From an uncultured Prevotellaceae bacterium (lineage in GTDB: Bacteria; Bacteroidota; Bacteroidia; Bacteroidales; Bacteroidaceae), in NCBI GenBank assembly GCA_946406585.1, contig CAMJLI010000012.1, positions 1 through 25,227 of the forward strand: a stretch of DNA of 25,227 bases. Direction: 5' to 3'. Under the pieces are notes generated by a model. That model was not told the origin of the DNA. It saw only the letters and a list, made by a program, of their open reading frames with translations, and searched no databases. The translations under genes were made by a program, and so were the position numbers. Positions within the stretch are counted from its first letter, which is position 1. Every line of letters begins with the position of its first letter. Of this stretch, positions 16,914 through 25,227 are shown in pieces.

Positions 16914-19900
16914 ATGATGAAAAAGCATTTATCCAAGTATTGCCGTTCTTGGCTACCGGCGGGCACTGCCATGCTGTGCATCTTCACCATGCTGGTGGCT
17001 GAACCGCTTTTTACGCAGACTGTTGCACAAGTTCAGCAGACTACGAAGATGACACAAGTGACCGGACTCGTCACCGACCAGGCGAAAGAACCACTGGTGG
17101 GTGTTACCGTATCCGCAGTGGGTACGAGCAACCTTGCCATCACCGACGTTGATGGCATGTTCCATATCGATGTGCCGGCACAAAGCAGTGCCATGCTCGA
17201 GTTCTCTTATGTGGGATTCAAGAAGACTCAGGTTAAGGTGAATGGCTCAAAACTCCTCAATGTGATGCTTGAGGAAGAGGCCAATGAGTTCAACGAGGTG
17301 GTGGTTACTGGTTATAGCAGCCAGAAGAAGGCGTCCATCATCGGCTCCATCGAAACCATCAACCCAACAGAATTGAAATTTGGCACCACGCGAACATTGT
17401 CAAACAACCTCGCGGGCAAATTGAGCGGTGTGATTGGCATCCAGCGCTCTGGTGAACCGGGATACGACGATTCCAATTTCTGGATTCGTGGTATTTCCAC
17501 CTTCTCCGGCAACAACAACCCGCTCATACTTATTGATGGTGTGGCGCGCGACCTAAATAATGTGGACGTGTCGGAGATTGAGTCGTTCTCCATCTTGAAG
17601 GATGCTTCTGCATCTGCCATGTATGGTGTGAGAGGTGCCAATGGTGTCATCGTCATCACCACAAAGCGAGGTAAGATTGGAGCACCACAGGTGAGGTTCC
17701 ATCTGGAGCATTCCATCAACGAACCCACGAAGATGCCAGAGTTCCTCAGTGCACCCGACTACATGACACTGCTCAACCAACTGGCATTGCAGGATGGCCT
17801 GGCACAACCTTTCACGCAATTGCAAATCGACCGTACAAGGTCGGGATACGACCCGGACCTCTACCCTGATGTCAATTGGGTGAAAGCCATCACCAAGGAC
17901 TATGCCTACACCACTCGCGGCAACCTCGACATCAGCGGCGGTTCCGACTTCCTGCGCTATTCCATCGTCGCTTCCTATTTCAAGGAGACGGGCATACTGC
18001 AGCAGGACAAGAGCCTGCTCGTGGACAATGCCACCAACAACCAGCAGTTCAACCTCCGCACAAACATCGACATGGATGTGACGAAGACCACAATGCTCAG
18101 GGTGAACATCGGTGGATACCTCAACAGGTTCAAGAAGCAGCGTTGCAACACCGATGGCGCCTTTGGTGAGGCATTCCGCACCTTGCCTTTCGTTCATCCC
18201 GCAAGATATAGTGATGGTGCCATACCTGTGATTTCAAACAGGGCAAACCCATGGCGCACGGTAACACAGCAGGGCTACGACTTCATCACATCGTCGAAAC
18301 TACAAACGCTCTTCAGCGTGGAGCAGGACCTGAAGATGATAACCAAGGGCCTGAAGGCGAAGGCTCTCTTCAGCTTCGACAGATGGAACCGCAGCTCGCG
18401 CGGACGTACTGCCAACCCGGGCACCGTCTTCCCTGCCACAGGGCGCGACGAGGAGGGCAACCTCATCTACAGCCAGTTTGAGACTGGCGACGAGTCGATG
18501 GGCAGTTACAACAACGGTGAATACGGCAACACCAATGTCTATTTCGAGGCTGACGTGATGTACAACCGCCGTTTCGGGAAGATGGATGTGGATGCCATCA
18601 TGCTTTACAACCAGCAGGCATACGACGACGGCAACATCCAGGACTTCCGCAAGCAAGGTATTGCAGGACGACTCTCTGGCACCTACGACAACCGCTATGT
18701 GGCTGAATTCAACTTCGGATACAACGGTTCGGAAAACTTCGCCAAAGGCAAGCGCTTCGGCTTCTTCCCATCATTCGCCATCGGTTGGCTCCTCAGTGAA
18801 GAACCTTTCATGGAGAAGACGAAGAAGATATTCCACAAGATCAAGTTCCGCGCCAGTATCGGACAGGCGGGTGATGACAACATCGGTGGACGACGCTTCG
18901 CATATCTCGGAACTCTTTACACCGACCAGGAAGGTTATTCTTGGGGCACCACAGGCCAGCGCAGCTATAGCGGCATCACTGAGGGTGACATAGGTGTGGA
19001 CAACCTCACTTGGGAAACCGTCACCAAGAAGAACATCGGCTTCGAACTGGGACTGTTCAACATGATCGACTTCAACTTCGACCTTTTCAAGGAGAACCGC
19101 AAGGACATCTTCATGCAGCGAACCATCATCCCCACACAGAGCGGTTTCGTCACCTCGCCTTGGGCAAATTACGGCAAGGTGTCCAACCATGGCGTGGAAA
19201 TGACTATCAATGTCCACAAGCAGTGGAACAAGAACTGGTTCACTTCGGCTTACGGCAACTTCACTTATGCCAAGAACAAGGTGATAGAGAAGGATGAGCC
19301 AGAAGTGCTCAAGGGCACGCACCGCTCACAGACAGGACGCTCGATGAACGAACTGTGGGGACTGACGGCAGAACGTCTCTTCATGGAGAGCGACTTCAAT
19401 GCCGACGGCTCGCTCAAGGACGGAATCCCTTCGCAGGAGAGTGTGGGTGCCGTGACCTTGCACCCGGGTGACATCAAGTATGTCGATGTCAATCATGATG
19501 GCTTGATCACTGAGGAGGATGAGGGATACATCGGTGGAACAGAAGACCCGAGAATCGTTTACGGATTCGGTGGCGTGGTCAGCTACAAGAACATCGACTT
19601 CAATTTCTTCTTTCAAGGAGCTGGCGACATGTACCGCGTGATTGGCGGACAGCCCTACTTCCTGCCGGGTGGCGGTACCACGACAGAAGGCAATGCCTAT
19701 TCATACAACATCGACGACAGGTGGACCGACACCAACAAAGACCCTTATGCTTTCTGGCCAAGGCTCAGTTACGGTCCCAATGTCAACAACTACCGTCGCT
19801 CCACTTGGTGGAAGAAGGACATGAGCTTCCTCAGATGCAAGACCATAGAGGTGGGATACACCTTCCCCAAGGCATGGTTTGAGAAACTGTACGTGAAGAG

Positions 19901-20039
19901 CTGCCGCGTGTTTGTGAGCGGAAACAACCTCTTCTGCCTCTCCTCGTTCAAACTATGGGATCCTGAGTTGGGCACCAACGACGGACTGAGATACCCCATG
20001 AACCGTTCTGTGATGTTCGGAATTGATGTGAACTTTTAA
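16914..20039 (+). CDS. SusC-like TonB-dependent outer membrane glycan transporter
   Basis: Imports oligosaccharides across the outer membrane together with the SusD-like lid protein. The ATG at 16914 (or the adjacent 16917) gives about 1041 residues; it is chosen because the promoter box lies between it and the upstream GTG. After a long signal peptide comes a carboxypeptidase-D regulatory-like domain (VTGLVTDQAKEPLVGVTVSA), a junction rich in acidic residues (EFNEVVVTGY), and the plug domain with the SusC signatures NNPLILIDGVARD and ILKDASASAMYGVRGANGV. The remainder is beta-barrel, with a Ca-binding-like loop (DVNHDGLITEEDE) and a C-terminal aromatic residue (FGIDVNF). Length is normal. 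It is followed after 30 bases by the susD-like gene. The substrate, probably alpha-mannan oligosaccharides, is inferred from the neighbouring GH76 and GH38 genes. Confidence 0.96.
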   Translation: MMKKHLSKYCRSWLPAGTAMLCIFTMLVAEPLFTQTVAQVQQTTKMTQVTGLVTDQAKEPLVGVTVSAVGTSNLAITDVDGMFHIDVPAQSSAMLEFSYVGFKKTQVKVNGSKLLNVMLEEEANEFNEVVVTGYSSQKKASIIGSIETINPTELKFGTTRTLSNNLAGKLSGVIGIQRSGEPGYDDSNFWIRGISTFSGNNNPLILIDGVARDLNNVDVSEIESFSILKDASASAMYGVRGANGVIVITTKRGKIGAPQVRFHLEHSINEPTKMPEFLSAPDYMTLLNQLALQDGLAQPFTQLQIDRTRSGYDPDLYPDVNWVKAITKDYAYTTRGNLDISGGSDFLRYSIVASYFKETGILQQDKSLLVDNATNNQQFNLRTNIDMDVTKTTMLRVNIGGYLNRFKKQRCNTDGAFGEAFRTLPFVHPARYSDGAIPVISNRANPWRTVTQQGYDFITSSKLQTLFSVEQDLKMITKGLKAKALFSFDRWNRSSRGRTANPGTVFPATGRDEEGNLIYSQFETGDESMGSYNNGEYGNTNVYFEADVMYNRRFGKMDVDAIMLYNQQAYDDGNIQDFRKQGIAGRLSGTYDNRYVAEFNFGYNGSENFAKGKRFGFFPSFAIGWLLSEEPFMEKTKKIFHKIKFRASIGQAGDDNIGGRRFAYLGTLYTDQEGYSWGTTGQRSYSGITEGDIGVDNLTWETVTKKNIGFELGLFNMIDFNFDLFKENRKDIFMQRTIIPTQSGFVTSPWANYGKVSNHGVEMTINVHKQWNKNWFTSAYGNFTYAKNKVIEKDEPEVLKGTHRSQTGRSMNELWGLTAERLFMESDFNADGSLKDGIPSQESVGAVTLHPGDIKYVDVNHDGLITEEDEGYIGGTEDPRIVYGFGGVVSYKNIDFNFFFQGAGDMYRVIGGQPYFLPGGGTTTEGNAYSYNIDDRWTDTNKDPYAFWPRLSYGPNVNNYRRSTWWKKDMSFLRCKTIEVGYTFPKAWFEKLYVKSCRVFVSGNNLFCLSSFKLWDPELGTNDGLRYPMNRSVMFGIDVNF

Positions 20040-20069
20040 TTAGTAGTGCAATCGTTTAGCATTTAGGAA

Positions 20070-22004
20070 ATGATGAAAAAGATAAAGATTTATATATTCG
20101 TGGTGGCAGCATTGATGGCGATGCCGCTCACGCAGTCCTGTTCCGACTATCTGGACAAGGAGCCTGACACAGAATTGACCACCGAAATGGTGTTCGAGAA
20201 CCGCGACAAGGTGTATTCTTGGTTGAGTTACGTCTATAACATCATCCACAATCCCGACAAGTGGGCTCTCACAGCCGATGGATATGAGGTGTTCGCAGAC
20301 GACATCACACCCTCTGCCAGATGGCAGCAGTGGGACTGGGGTGGGGTGATTCCCAAGATCCTCGGACAATGGACCATCAACTCCACATGGGGAGGCAACC
20401 TCTGGCACATGATGCCGAGATACATCCGTCATGGATACATCTTCAACAACATGGTGAAGGCCATGCCCGACCACGACTTGCCTCAATCGGAAATCGACAA
20501 CATGAAAAACGAGGTGAAGTTCCTGTGTGCCTATGCATGGTGGCAGATGGCGGAAAACTACGGAGGAATACCATTCACTCCCGACTACATCGCACCTACT
20601 GATTTCGAACTCTCCGACCTCATGGTGGGGCAGTCGAAGTTCGACGACGTGGTGGACTACTGCGACAAGCAGATGTATGAGGCTGCCATGGCTCTGCCTG
20701 CCGTCTATGACGACCCGGCAAAATATGGACGCATCAACCGCATCATGGCTCTCACCGTACGCTCGCGCATGTTGCTCTTCGCTGCCAGTCCGCTGGTGAA
20801 TGGCAACAAATGGTACGTGAACTATGTCAACGACAAGGGAGAGCAGATTTTCAATTCCACCTACGACCCACAGAAATGGACAAAGGCCGTGGATGCTTGC
20901 AGGCTTTGCATCGAGGAGGCTGAGAAGGCTGGATATGCTCTCTATACCGAGGCAGGTCCTCAAGGCGGCATCGACCCGTTCCTCTCCACATACAACGTAC
21001 ACATCAAGAAATGGAGCGAGGGCAACCGCGAAATCACCTTCCCCGTGACCAAGGGCAACAGCTATCGCGACACATTCCTGCGCACGGTGTCGGTGCGTGA
21101 ATACGGCGGCGGCAACGGACTGGGTGTGTATCAAGGACTCGTGGATGCTTTCTTCACCAGGAACGGACTGCCAATCTCCGACCCCAACTCAGGATATGTG
21201 GAGGAGGGCTTCTCCACAGTGGTTGACAACCGCTCCAATGTCACTGCGTGGGAGTTTGGAACAGGTGTGCCTGGAGAGGTGACCTCACGTGGCACCTACA
21301 ACATGTATTGCAACCGCGAACCGAGATTCTACAATGCCGTGTCATTCCACGGCTCATGGCTCGCAGTGGGCAACAGGAAGTACAACTTCTTCAATGGCGG
21401 ACGCGACAATGTGCAGACATCGTCGCCACACGACGCTCCACAGAATGGATATCTGGTGAGAAAGGGACTTAATGTGCTCGACAATTATCTCACTGGTTCC
21501 GTCACCGACAGACAAGGTTTCACCTACCGCCTGGCATTCACTTATCTCGACTATGCCGAGGCTCTCAACGAAGCTTCCAATAGCAGCGATGCACGCCAGT
21601 TGGCTCTTGACTACGTGAACCGCATCCGCGAGCGCGCAGGGGTGAGGAAGTATACTTTGAACGCAGTGCCTCTCACCGATGATGAGTATATTCAGGTGGA
21701 AAACACACAGGAGGACGTGAGAAGGGTGGTGCGTGCGGAGCGACGTGTGGAACTCTGCTGCGAGAACAACCGCTGGTACGACATCCGCAGATGGAAGGAT
21801 GCTGAGAACTTGCCTGAAATGTGCGGCGAAGACTATGGCATGAACTTCCAAGGGCGCACCCAACAGGATTTCTTCAAGCGTACGGTCTATCAGACACGCG
21901 TGTGGAAACGCCAATACTACTGGATGCCTATCTACATTGATGAATACGAGAAGAATCCCAACCTCCGTGAGGCTCCCTTCTGGGTTGTGGAGAAAGGGGA
22001 ATAA
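20070..22004 (+). CDS. SusD-like (RagB/SusD) surface glycan-binding lipoprotein
   Basis: A 644-residue outer membrane lipoprotein that pairs with the SusC-like transporter and delivers glycan to it. The signal peptide ends in a lipobox (MPLTQSC, Cys24 lipidated), followed by SDYLDKEPDTELTTEMVF, the typical mature SusD N-terminus. Helical tetratricopeptide-like regions follow (SEIDNMKNEVKFLCAYAWWQ), and the C-terminal part has the family motifs YLDYAEALNEA, VNRIRERAGV, VRAERRVELCCENNRWYDIR and YWMPIYIDEYEKNPNLR. The length is slightly above the usual 500-600 residues. ATG 20070 and 20073 are adjacent; either leaves the signal peptide intact. The susE-like gene follows after 35 bases. The family call is secure; binding residues are not assigned. 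Confidence 0.95.
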   Translation: MMKKIKIYIFVVAALMAMPLTQSCSDYLDKEPDTELTTEMVFENRDKVYSWLSYVYNIIHNPDKWALTADGYEVFADDITPSARWQQWDWGGVIPKILGQWTINSTWGGNLWHMMPRYIRHGYIFNNMVKAMPDHDLPQSEIDNMKNEVKFLCAYAWWQMAENYGGIPFTPDYIAPTDFELSDLMVGQSKFDDVVDYCDKQMYEAAMALPAVYDDPAKYGRINRIMALTVRSRMLLFAASPLVNGNKWYVNYVNDKGEQIFNSTYDPQKWTKAVDACRLCIEEAEKAGYALYTEAGPQGGIDPFLSTYNVHIKKWSEGNREITFPVTKGNSYRDTFLRTVSVREYGGGNGLGVYQGLVDAFFTRNGLPISDPNSGYVEEGFSTVVDNRSNVTAWEFGTGVPGEVTSRGTYNMYCNREPRFYNAVSFHGSWLAVGNRKYNFFNGGRDNVQTSSPHDAPQNGYLVRKGLNVLDNYLTGSVTDRQGFTYRLAFTYLDYAEALNEASNSSDARQLALDYVNRIRERAGVRKYTLNAVPLTDDEYIQVENTQEDVRRVVRAERRVELCCENNRWYDIRRWKDAENLPEMCGEDYGMNFQGRTQQDFFKRTVYQTRVWKRQYYWMPIYIDEYEKNPNLREAPFWVVEKGE

Positions 22005-22039
22005 TAGTGGTTTGGAATATAGTTAAGCAACAAAGACTT

Positions 22040-23167
22040 ATGAAATACTTGCATTATGTTTTCAGTACACTGTGCCTGATGGCATTAGTGTCGTGCAACG
22101 AGGACCCGGAGTTCTTCACTTTGGAATCACATCCTGACGAGATGCACATAAAGAGTTCTGTAGAGTCGGTGGTTCTCAACAAGGGAATTGCCAATCAAGA
22201 GGCCATCACCTTCACTTGGGATGCCGCCTCAAGTCCCTTGTCGAGTGCCGATGAGGTGACCTACAAGCTATGCTTCTATCCCACAGCAATAAAAGACGAC
22301 AAGTCTGACTACATCGACGTGGGAACAAACCGCACCCTGACGCTCACACACGACCAACTCAATTCCATGGTGGCAAAGTGGGCTCTCCCGGGCATGCCGG
22401 TCAACGTGACTGCCCAGGTGCTGAGCAATGTCCATAACGAGAGCAAATACGTGAAGCCTGAGGTGTCAACAGTGGAGTTCACTGCCACAGGATATGAGAA
22501 ATACCCGGTGAGCCTGTTCATGACCATCACCGACGATGCTGGGAATGTGTCGTCGCAGAGACTTGAACAAAGGCAGTTGGGAACGGGCATCTACGAGGTG
22601 TCGTTCAACATGGTGCCTTGCAACTTCCACTTCACCACTACTGCCGAACCTTATCCTGCTTATGGCTCTGCTGGCGGAGACAAATTGGAATATGTGGTTG
22701 ATGGCAACATCAAGGAGTTCAGAAACGAGGCTGTTGGCATGCGCACCATCATCGTGGACACCAACCCGGAATACAACGACTGCAGGGTGCTCAACATCGT
22801 CCAACTGCCCACGCCAGGACTGATATGGATTTGCGGCAATGGCTGTTCGGTGGGATGGAACACCAACACTTCTTCTGGAAGAATGGAAATGGTGGGCTCG
22901 GTACGTGAACCTTACCTCTATGCCTGGACCGGTGACTTCACTGCCGGTGGCGAATTCAAGATAGGTCTTGGCAATGGATGGGGCGACCAGTTCTTCTATG
23001 CTCCTGTTGCTAATGCCGACCCGCTCACCAACCATGAGTTGCCAATGTATCGCTTCCAGGATGATGGTGGCGACCTGAAATGGGTGCCTTCCGTGAGTGG
23101 AAGATACACACTGACGCTCTGTCTCCTCGCTGATGACATGTGGACGAAATTCGAACCAGCTAATTAG
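22040..23167 (+). CDS. SusE-like outer membrane glycan-binding lipoprotein
   Basis: A 375-residue lipoprotein expected on the cell surface beside SusC/SusD, holding glycan chains. ATG 22040 is preferred over the in-frame GTG at 22007 because it begins the signal peptide directly (LCLMALVSC, lipobox with Cys19). Residues ~20-165 form a fibronectin-III-like domain typical of SusE (AITFTWDAASSPLSSADEVTYKL, VNVTAQVLSNV). The C-terminal region (~270-375) resembles a SusE/F glycan-binding domain: LIWICGNGCSVGWN, PYLYAWTGDFTAGGEFKIGL, FEPAN. Several Trp residues (for example in GCSVGWN and GNGWGDQ) are candidates for sugar stacking. The gene ends 8 bases before the downstream GH43 start and is almost certainly cotranscribed with it. 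It differs from the other SusE/F-like protein at 6113, which lacks a lipobox. Confidence 0.8.
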   Translation: MKYLHYVFSTLCLMALVSCNEDPEFFTLESHPDEMHIKSSVESVVLNKGIANQEAITFTWDAASSPLSSADEVTYKLCFYPTAIKDDKSDYIDVGTNRTLTLTHDQLNSMVAKWALPGMPVNVTAQVLSNVHNESKYVKPEVSTVEFTATGYEKYPVSLFMTITDDAGNVSSQRLEQRQLGTGIYEVSFNMVPCNFHFTTTAEPYPAYGSAGGDKLEYVVDGNIKEFRNEAVGMRTIIVDTNPEYNDCRVLNIVQLPTPGLIWICGNGCSVGWNTNTSSGRMEMVGSVREPYLYAWTGDFTAGGEFKIGLGNGWGDQFFYAPVANADPLTNHELPMYRFQDDGGDLKWVPSVSGRYTLTLCLLADDMWTKFEPAN

Positions 23168-23175
23168 TCTTGATC

Positions 23176-24432
23176 ATGAATAGCAAATTCAGGAAATACA
23201 TCATGACTTTCACTCTGGCATTGGGCACGCTCTTGTGTGCTCATGCCGGAGATGGCACATACACCAACCCGGTGACAAAGTGGAGCCTGCCCGACCCTAC
23301 GGTCATAAAGGCTGCCGATGGGTATTTCTATCTCTATGCCACTGAGGACACCCACAATGTGCCCATCTACCGCTCCAAGGACCTTGTGGTGTGGAGATAT
23401 GTGGGCACGGCGTTCACTGATGCCACCCGCCCCATGGACTTTGTGCCAAAGGGTGGAATATGGGCTCCCGACATCAACTATATTGATGGCAAATACGTGC
23501 TTTACTATTCCAAGTCGGAGTGGGGCAAGACATGGGAGTGCGGCATTGGCGTGGCTGTGAGCGACCGCCCGAACGGTGGCTTTCACGATGCTCACAAACT
23601 GTTCATATCAAGCGAGGTGGACATAGAGAACTGCATCGACCCGTTCTTCATCAGGGTGGACTCGTGCAACTATCTGTTTTGGGGCTCGTTCCACGGCATT
23701 TATGGTGTCCAACTCTCCGACGACGGCCTGTCCATAATGGAAGGTTCCAAACCAAGGAAAATAGCTGGTGGACTCATCGAGGGCACCATGATTGTGAAGC
23801 ACGACAATTTCTTCTATCTCGTTGGTTCGGCTGGCACTTGCTGCGAGGGGGCCAATAGCACCTATAGGCTGGTCGTGGCTCGTTCGCGCAGTCTTTTCGG
23901 ACCATACGTGGACAGGAATGGGAAAGGGGCAATAGGCGACAATTTCTCTCCGCTGCTCAACAAAAGTCCGGAGGTGTATGGACCGGGACACTGCTCTGAG
24001 TTCGTCACCGATGATGCCGGACAGACATGGATGCTCTATCATGGCTATCAGGCTTCCAACGTAGATGCTGGCCGTGTGGTCTACCTCGACAAAATCACGT
24101 GGGGCAGCGATGGATGGCCGCAGGTGCAGGGCATGCGCCCCTCCACAGAGGCTGATGCCCCTGTCTTTGGCACTGAGGCTGGCATCTCTGAAAAAAAAAC
24201 TGAACAATCTTACCTTATCAATAGTGTCGACGCCGGTGGCTATTTCCGTATCGACAGTCCTGACGACAACCTCTTCTCGTGGCAACTTTACAATGTCTCG
24301 GGAAGGGTGGTGCTCAATGGGATGTCGAGAAATATGGCCGTCGTCGACACTTCGTCGATCCAGCGGGGGCTGTACATGATAAGGGTGAATGGCTCTGCCG
24401 GCACTTATTGTGGAAAAGTGTGGAGACAGTGA
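23176..24432 (+). CDS. GH43 family glycosidase with type IX-like C-terminal sorting domain
   Basis: A 418-residue secreted GH43 enzyme, part of the susCDE operon. ATG 23176 is chosen over the TTG at 23170 because it starts the signal peptide (TLLCAHA-GDG). Catalytic candidates are Asp40 in SLPDPTVI as base, Asp155 in NCIDPFF as pKa modulator, and Glu202 in LIEGTMIV as acid. GIWAPDINYIDGKYVLYYS and GPGHCSEFVTD are typical of the endo-arabinanase and related branch of GH43. From about residue 340 a linker leads to SWQLYNVSGRVVLNG and GLYMIRV, a type A sorting-like domain used by the type IX secretion system, so the enzyme may act outside the cell. A run of nine A residues (24191-24199) lies in the linker. 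Release of side chains from mannan is inferred from the operon; the sugar is unknown. Confidence 0.86.
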   Translation: MNSKFRKYIMTFTLALGTLLCAHAGDGTYTNPVTKWSLPDPTVIKAADGYFYLYATEDTHNVPIYRSKDLVVWRYVGTAFTDATRPMDFVPKGGIWAPDINYIDGKYVLYYSKSEWGKTWECGIGVAVSDRPNGGFHDAHKLFISSEVDIENCIDPFFIRVDSCNYLFWGSFHGIYGVQLSDDGLSIMEGSKPRKIAGGLIEGTMIVKHDNFFYLVGSAGTCCEGANSTYRLVVARSRSLFGPYVDRNGKGAIGDNFSPLLNKSPEVYGPGHCSEFVTDDAGQTWMLYHGYQASNVDAGRVVYLDKITWGSDGWPQVQGMRPSTEADAPVFGTEAGISEKKTEQSYLINSVDAGGYFRIDSPDDNLFSWQLYNVSGRVVLNGMSRNMAVVDTSSIQRGLYMIRVNGSAGTYCGKVWRQ

Positions 24433-24448
24433 CCACCCCTGACGGCAG

Positions 24449-25227
24449 CTATCGCAGCTCGCGGTATTTGAAATTGCTGAAGGTGGCGTAACCCTCGCCT
24501 TCGCAGAACAGACCGGGCAGGATGCTTTGGAAATCATACAGCGTGTTGTGATTGAATCCGGAGACTTCCTGTCCCCATGTCTCTCGCTGCCATTCCTTTC
24601 CGTCATGGCTCCAGTATGCTGTCACCACATGGGCATCGTTGCGCAGTCGGAGCCACAGGTGTGTGCCGCCAGACTGTCCCACGCCATTTGATTTGTTGCG
24701 ACGGTAGCGGTAGCGCCGGCTGCTGTCGAAACCCGTCCCTACGTTGTATTCGGCATTGTAGTAGAGGCATAGACCTGCCTTCACGTTGCCGTGGAGCTCT
24801 ATTTCTGCTTCTATCTCATAACTATGGGCGCCAGCAATGAACATCATGGGCGACGACGAACTAAGTGAAGTCCCCTGTCCTTGCAGTGTGAGCGTGTTGT
24901 TTTCCACCTTGGTGCGCATGGGTGAGAAATACTTGTAGAAACGCCAGTCGAGACCAATGCGGAATTCTTGCAAATGAGCCAGGCGGTTGGTTTCCTGGCC
25001 TTCTTTTGTTGTCGTTTTTGCAGGACTTGGCAAGGGCTGGTTGGCATCACCACCGTCCGAGACAATCCATCCGTCTTGAGTGAAGTGCACTGGTTCCATC
25101 AGTGTCTGTCGCCCTAAATTGTAGAATCCGTTCTCGTATGCATGATAGACGCAGTACCACTGGCCTTCTGGCGTGTCGATGAGAGAGCCGTGGCCACGCG
25201 ACCACCATCGGTCGCTGTTGTTGTATG
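24449..25227 (-). CDS. GH43 family enzyme, C-terminal part (5' end outside window)
   Basis: A minus-strand gene whose frame is open to the window edge; about 258 residues are visible. The upstream part reads RGHGSLIDTPEGQWYCVYH and later NLGRQTLMEPVHFTQDGW, the usual end of a GH43 beta-xylosidase-type propeller. It is followed (about 45 residues after the edge of the window, from FRIGLDWRFYKYFSP on) by a concanavalin-A-like C-terminal domain (DUF1349/GH43_C2 type) with SYEIEAEIELHGNVKAGLCLYY and WSHDGKEWQRE. The catalytic acids lie mostly outside the window. An internal ATG at 25099 would be a truncation and is not the start, because homology continues upstream. The gene is convergent with the GH43 at 23176, 16 bases between stops. 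It is a different GH43 subfamily from the two plus-strand members. Confidence 0.83.
   Translation of the reverse strand, partial: YNNSDRWWSRGHGSLIDTPEGQWYCVYHAYENGFYNLGRQTLMEPVHFTQDGWIVSDGGDANQPLPSPAKTTTKEGQETNRLAHLQEFRIGLDWRFYKYFSPMRTKVENNTLTLQGQGTSLSSSSPMMFIAGAHSYEIEAEIELHGNVKAGLCLYYNAEYNVGTGFDSSRRYRYRRNKSNGVGQSGGTHLWLRLRNDAHVVTAYWSHDGKEWQRETWGQEVSGFNHNTLYDFQSILPGLFCEGEGYATFSNFKYRELR

Noticed and set aside
20040..21134. Long open frame on the minus strand (364 codons) opposite the susD-like gene
   Set aside because: It is antisense to a clear SusD family gene, shows no recognisable motif, and similar shadow frames occur opposite most genes in this window.

Overview
This window is a carbohydrate-degradation locus (polysaccharide utilization locus, PUL) from a member of the Bacteroidales, most likely Prevotella or a close relative. 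The evidence is a SusC/SusD/SusE-like gene trio, promoters of the Bacteroidetes TAnnTTTG type, no obvious Shine-Dalgarno sequences, and several secreted proteins ending in a Prevotella-style tail (aromatic-D/N-x-x-G-R, then a short basic end) that resembles a type IX secretion sorting domain. The genus is inferred from style, not from a marker gene.

Layout from left to right. Unit 1 (1-3368): the 3' end of a family GH31 glycosidase, then a large secreted GLUG-type repeat protein, closed by a strong hairpin terminator. Unit 2 (promoter near 3567, terminator at 10655-10700): a complete GH31 enzyme, a SusE/F-like glycan-binding protein and a GH38 alpha-mannosidase with a C-terminal F5/8-type module. 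Unit 3 (promoters near 10773-10868, terminator at 16729-16775): a GH76 endo-alpha-1,6-mannanase with several carbohydrate-binding modules, a GH43 enzyme whose start overlaps the GH76 stop, and a 670-residue secreted protein of unknown family that looks like a two-domain glycosidase. Unit 4 (promoter near 16867): SusC-like transporter, SusD-like lipoprotein, SusE-like lipoprotein, and a second GH43 enzyme with a sorting tail. Facing it from the right on the minus strand is the 3' part of a third GH43 enzyme with a beta-xylosidase-type C-terminal domain; its start is outside the window.

How it may work: GH76 cuts an alpha-1,6-mannan backbone, SusD/E and the SusE/F-like protein capture pieces, SusC imports them, and GH38 (alpha-mannose), GH31 (alpha-linked glucose, galactose or xylose-type caps) and the GH43 enzymes (pentose or galactofuranose-type side chains) trim them. 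The likely target is a decorated alpha-mannan such as a fungal cell-wall mannan or galactomannan; this substrate is an inference from enzyme families. No GH92, GH99 or GH125 gene and no regulator is visible here, so the locus probably continues beyond one or both edges.

The two gene-free stretches of about 309 bases (3308-3616 and 10629-10937) each hold a terminator for the upstream unit and promoter-like elements for the next one. I see no RNA genes, CRISPR arrays, insertion sequences or broken genes.
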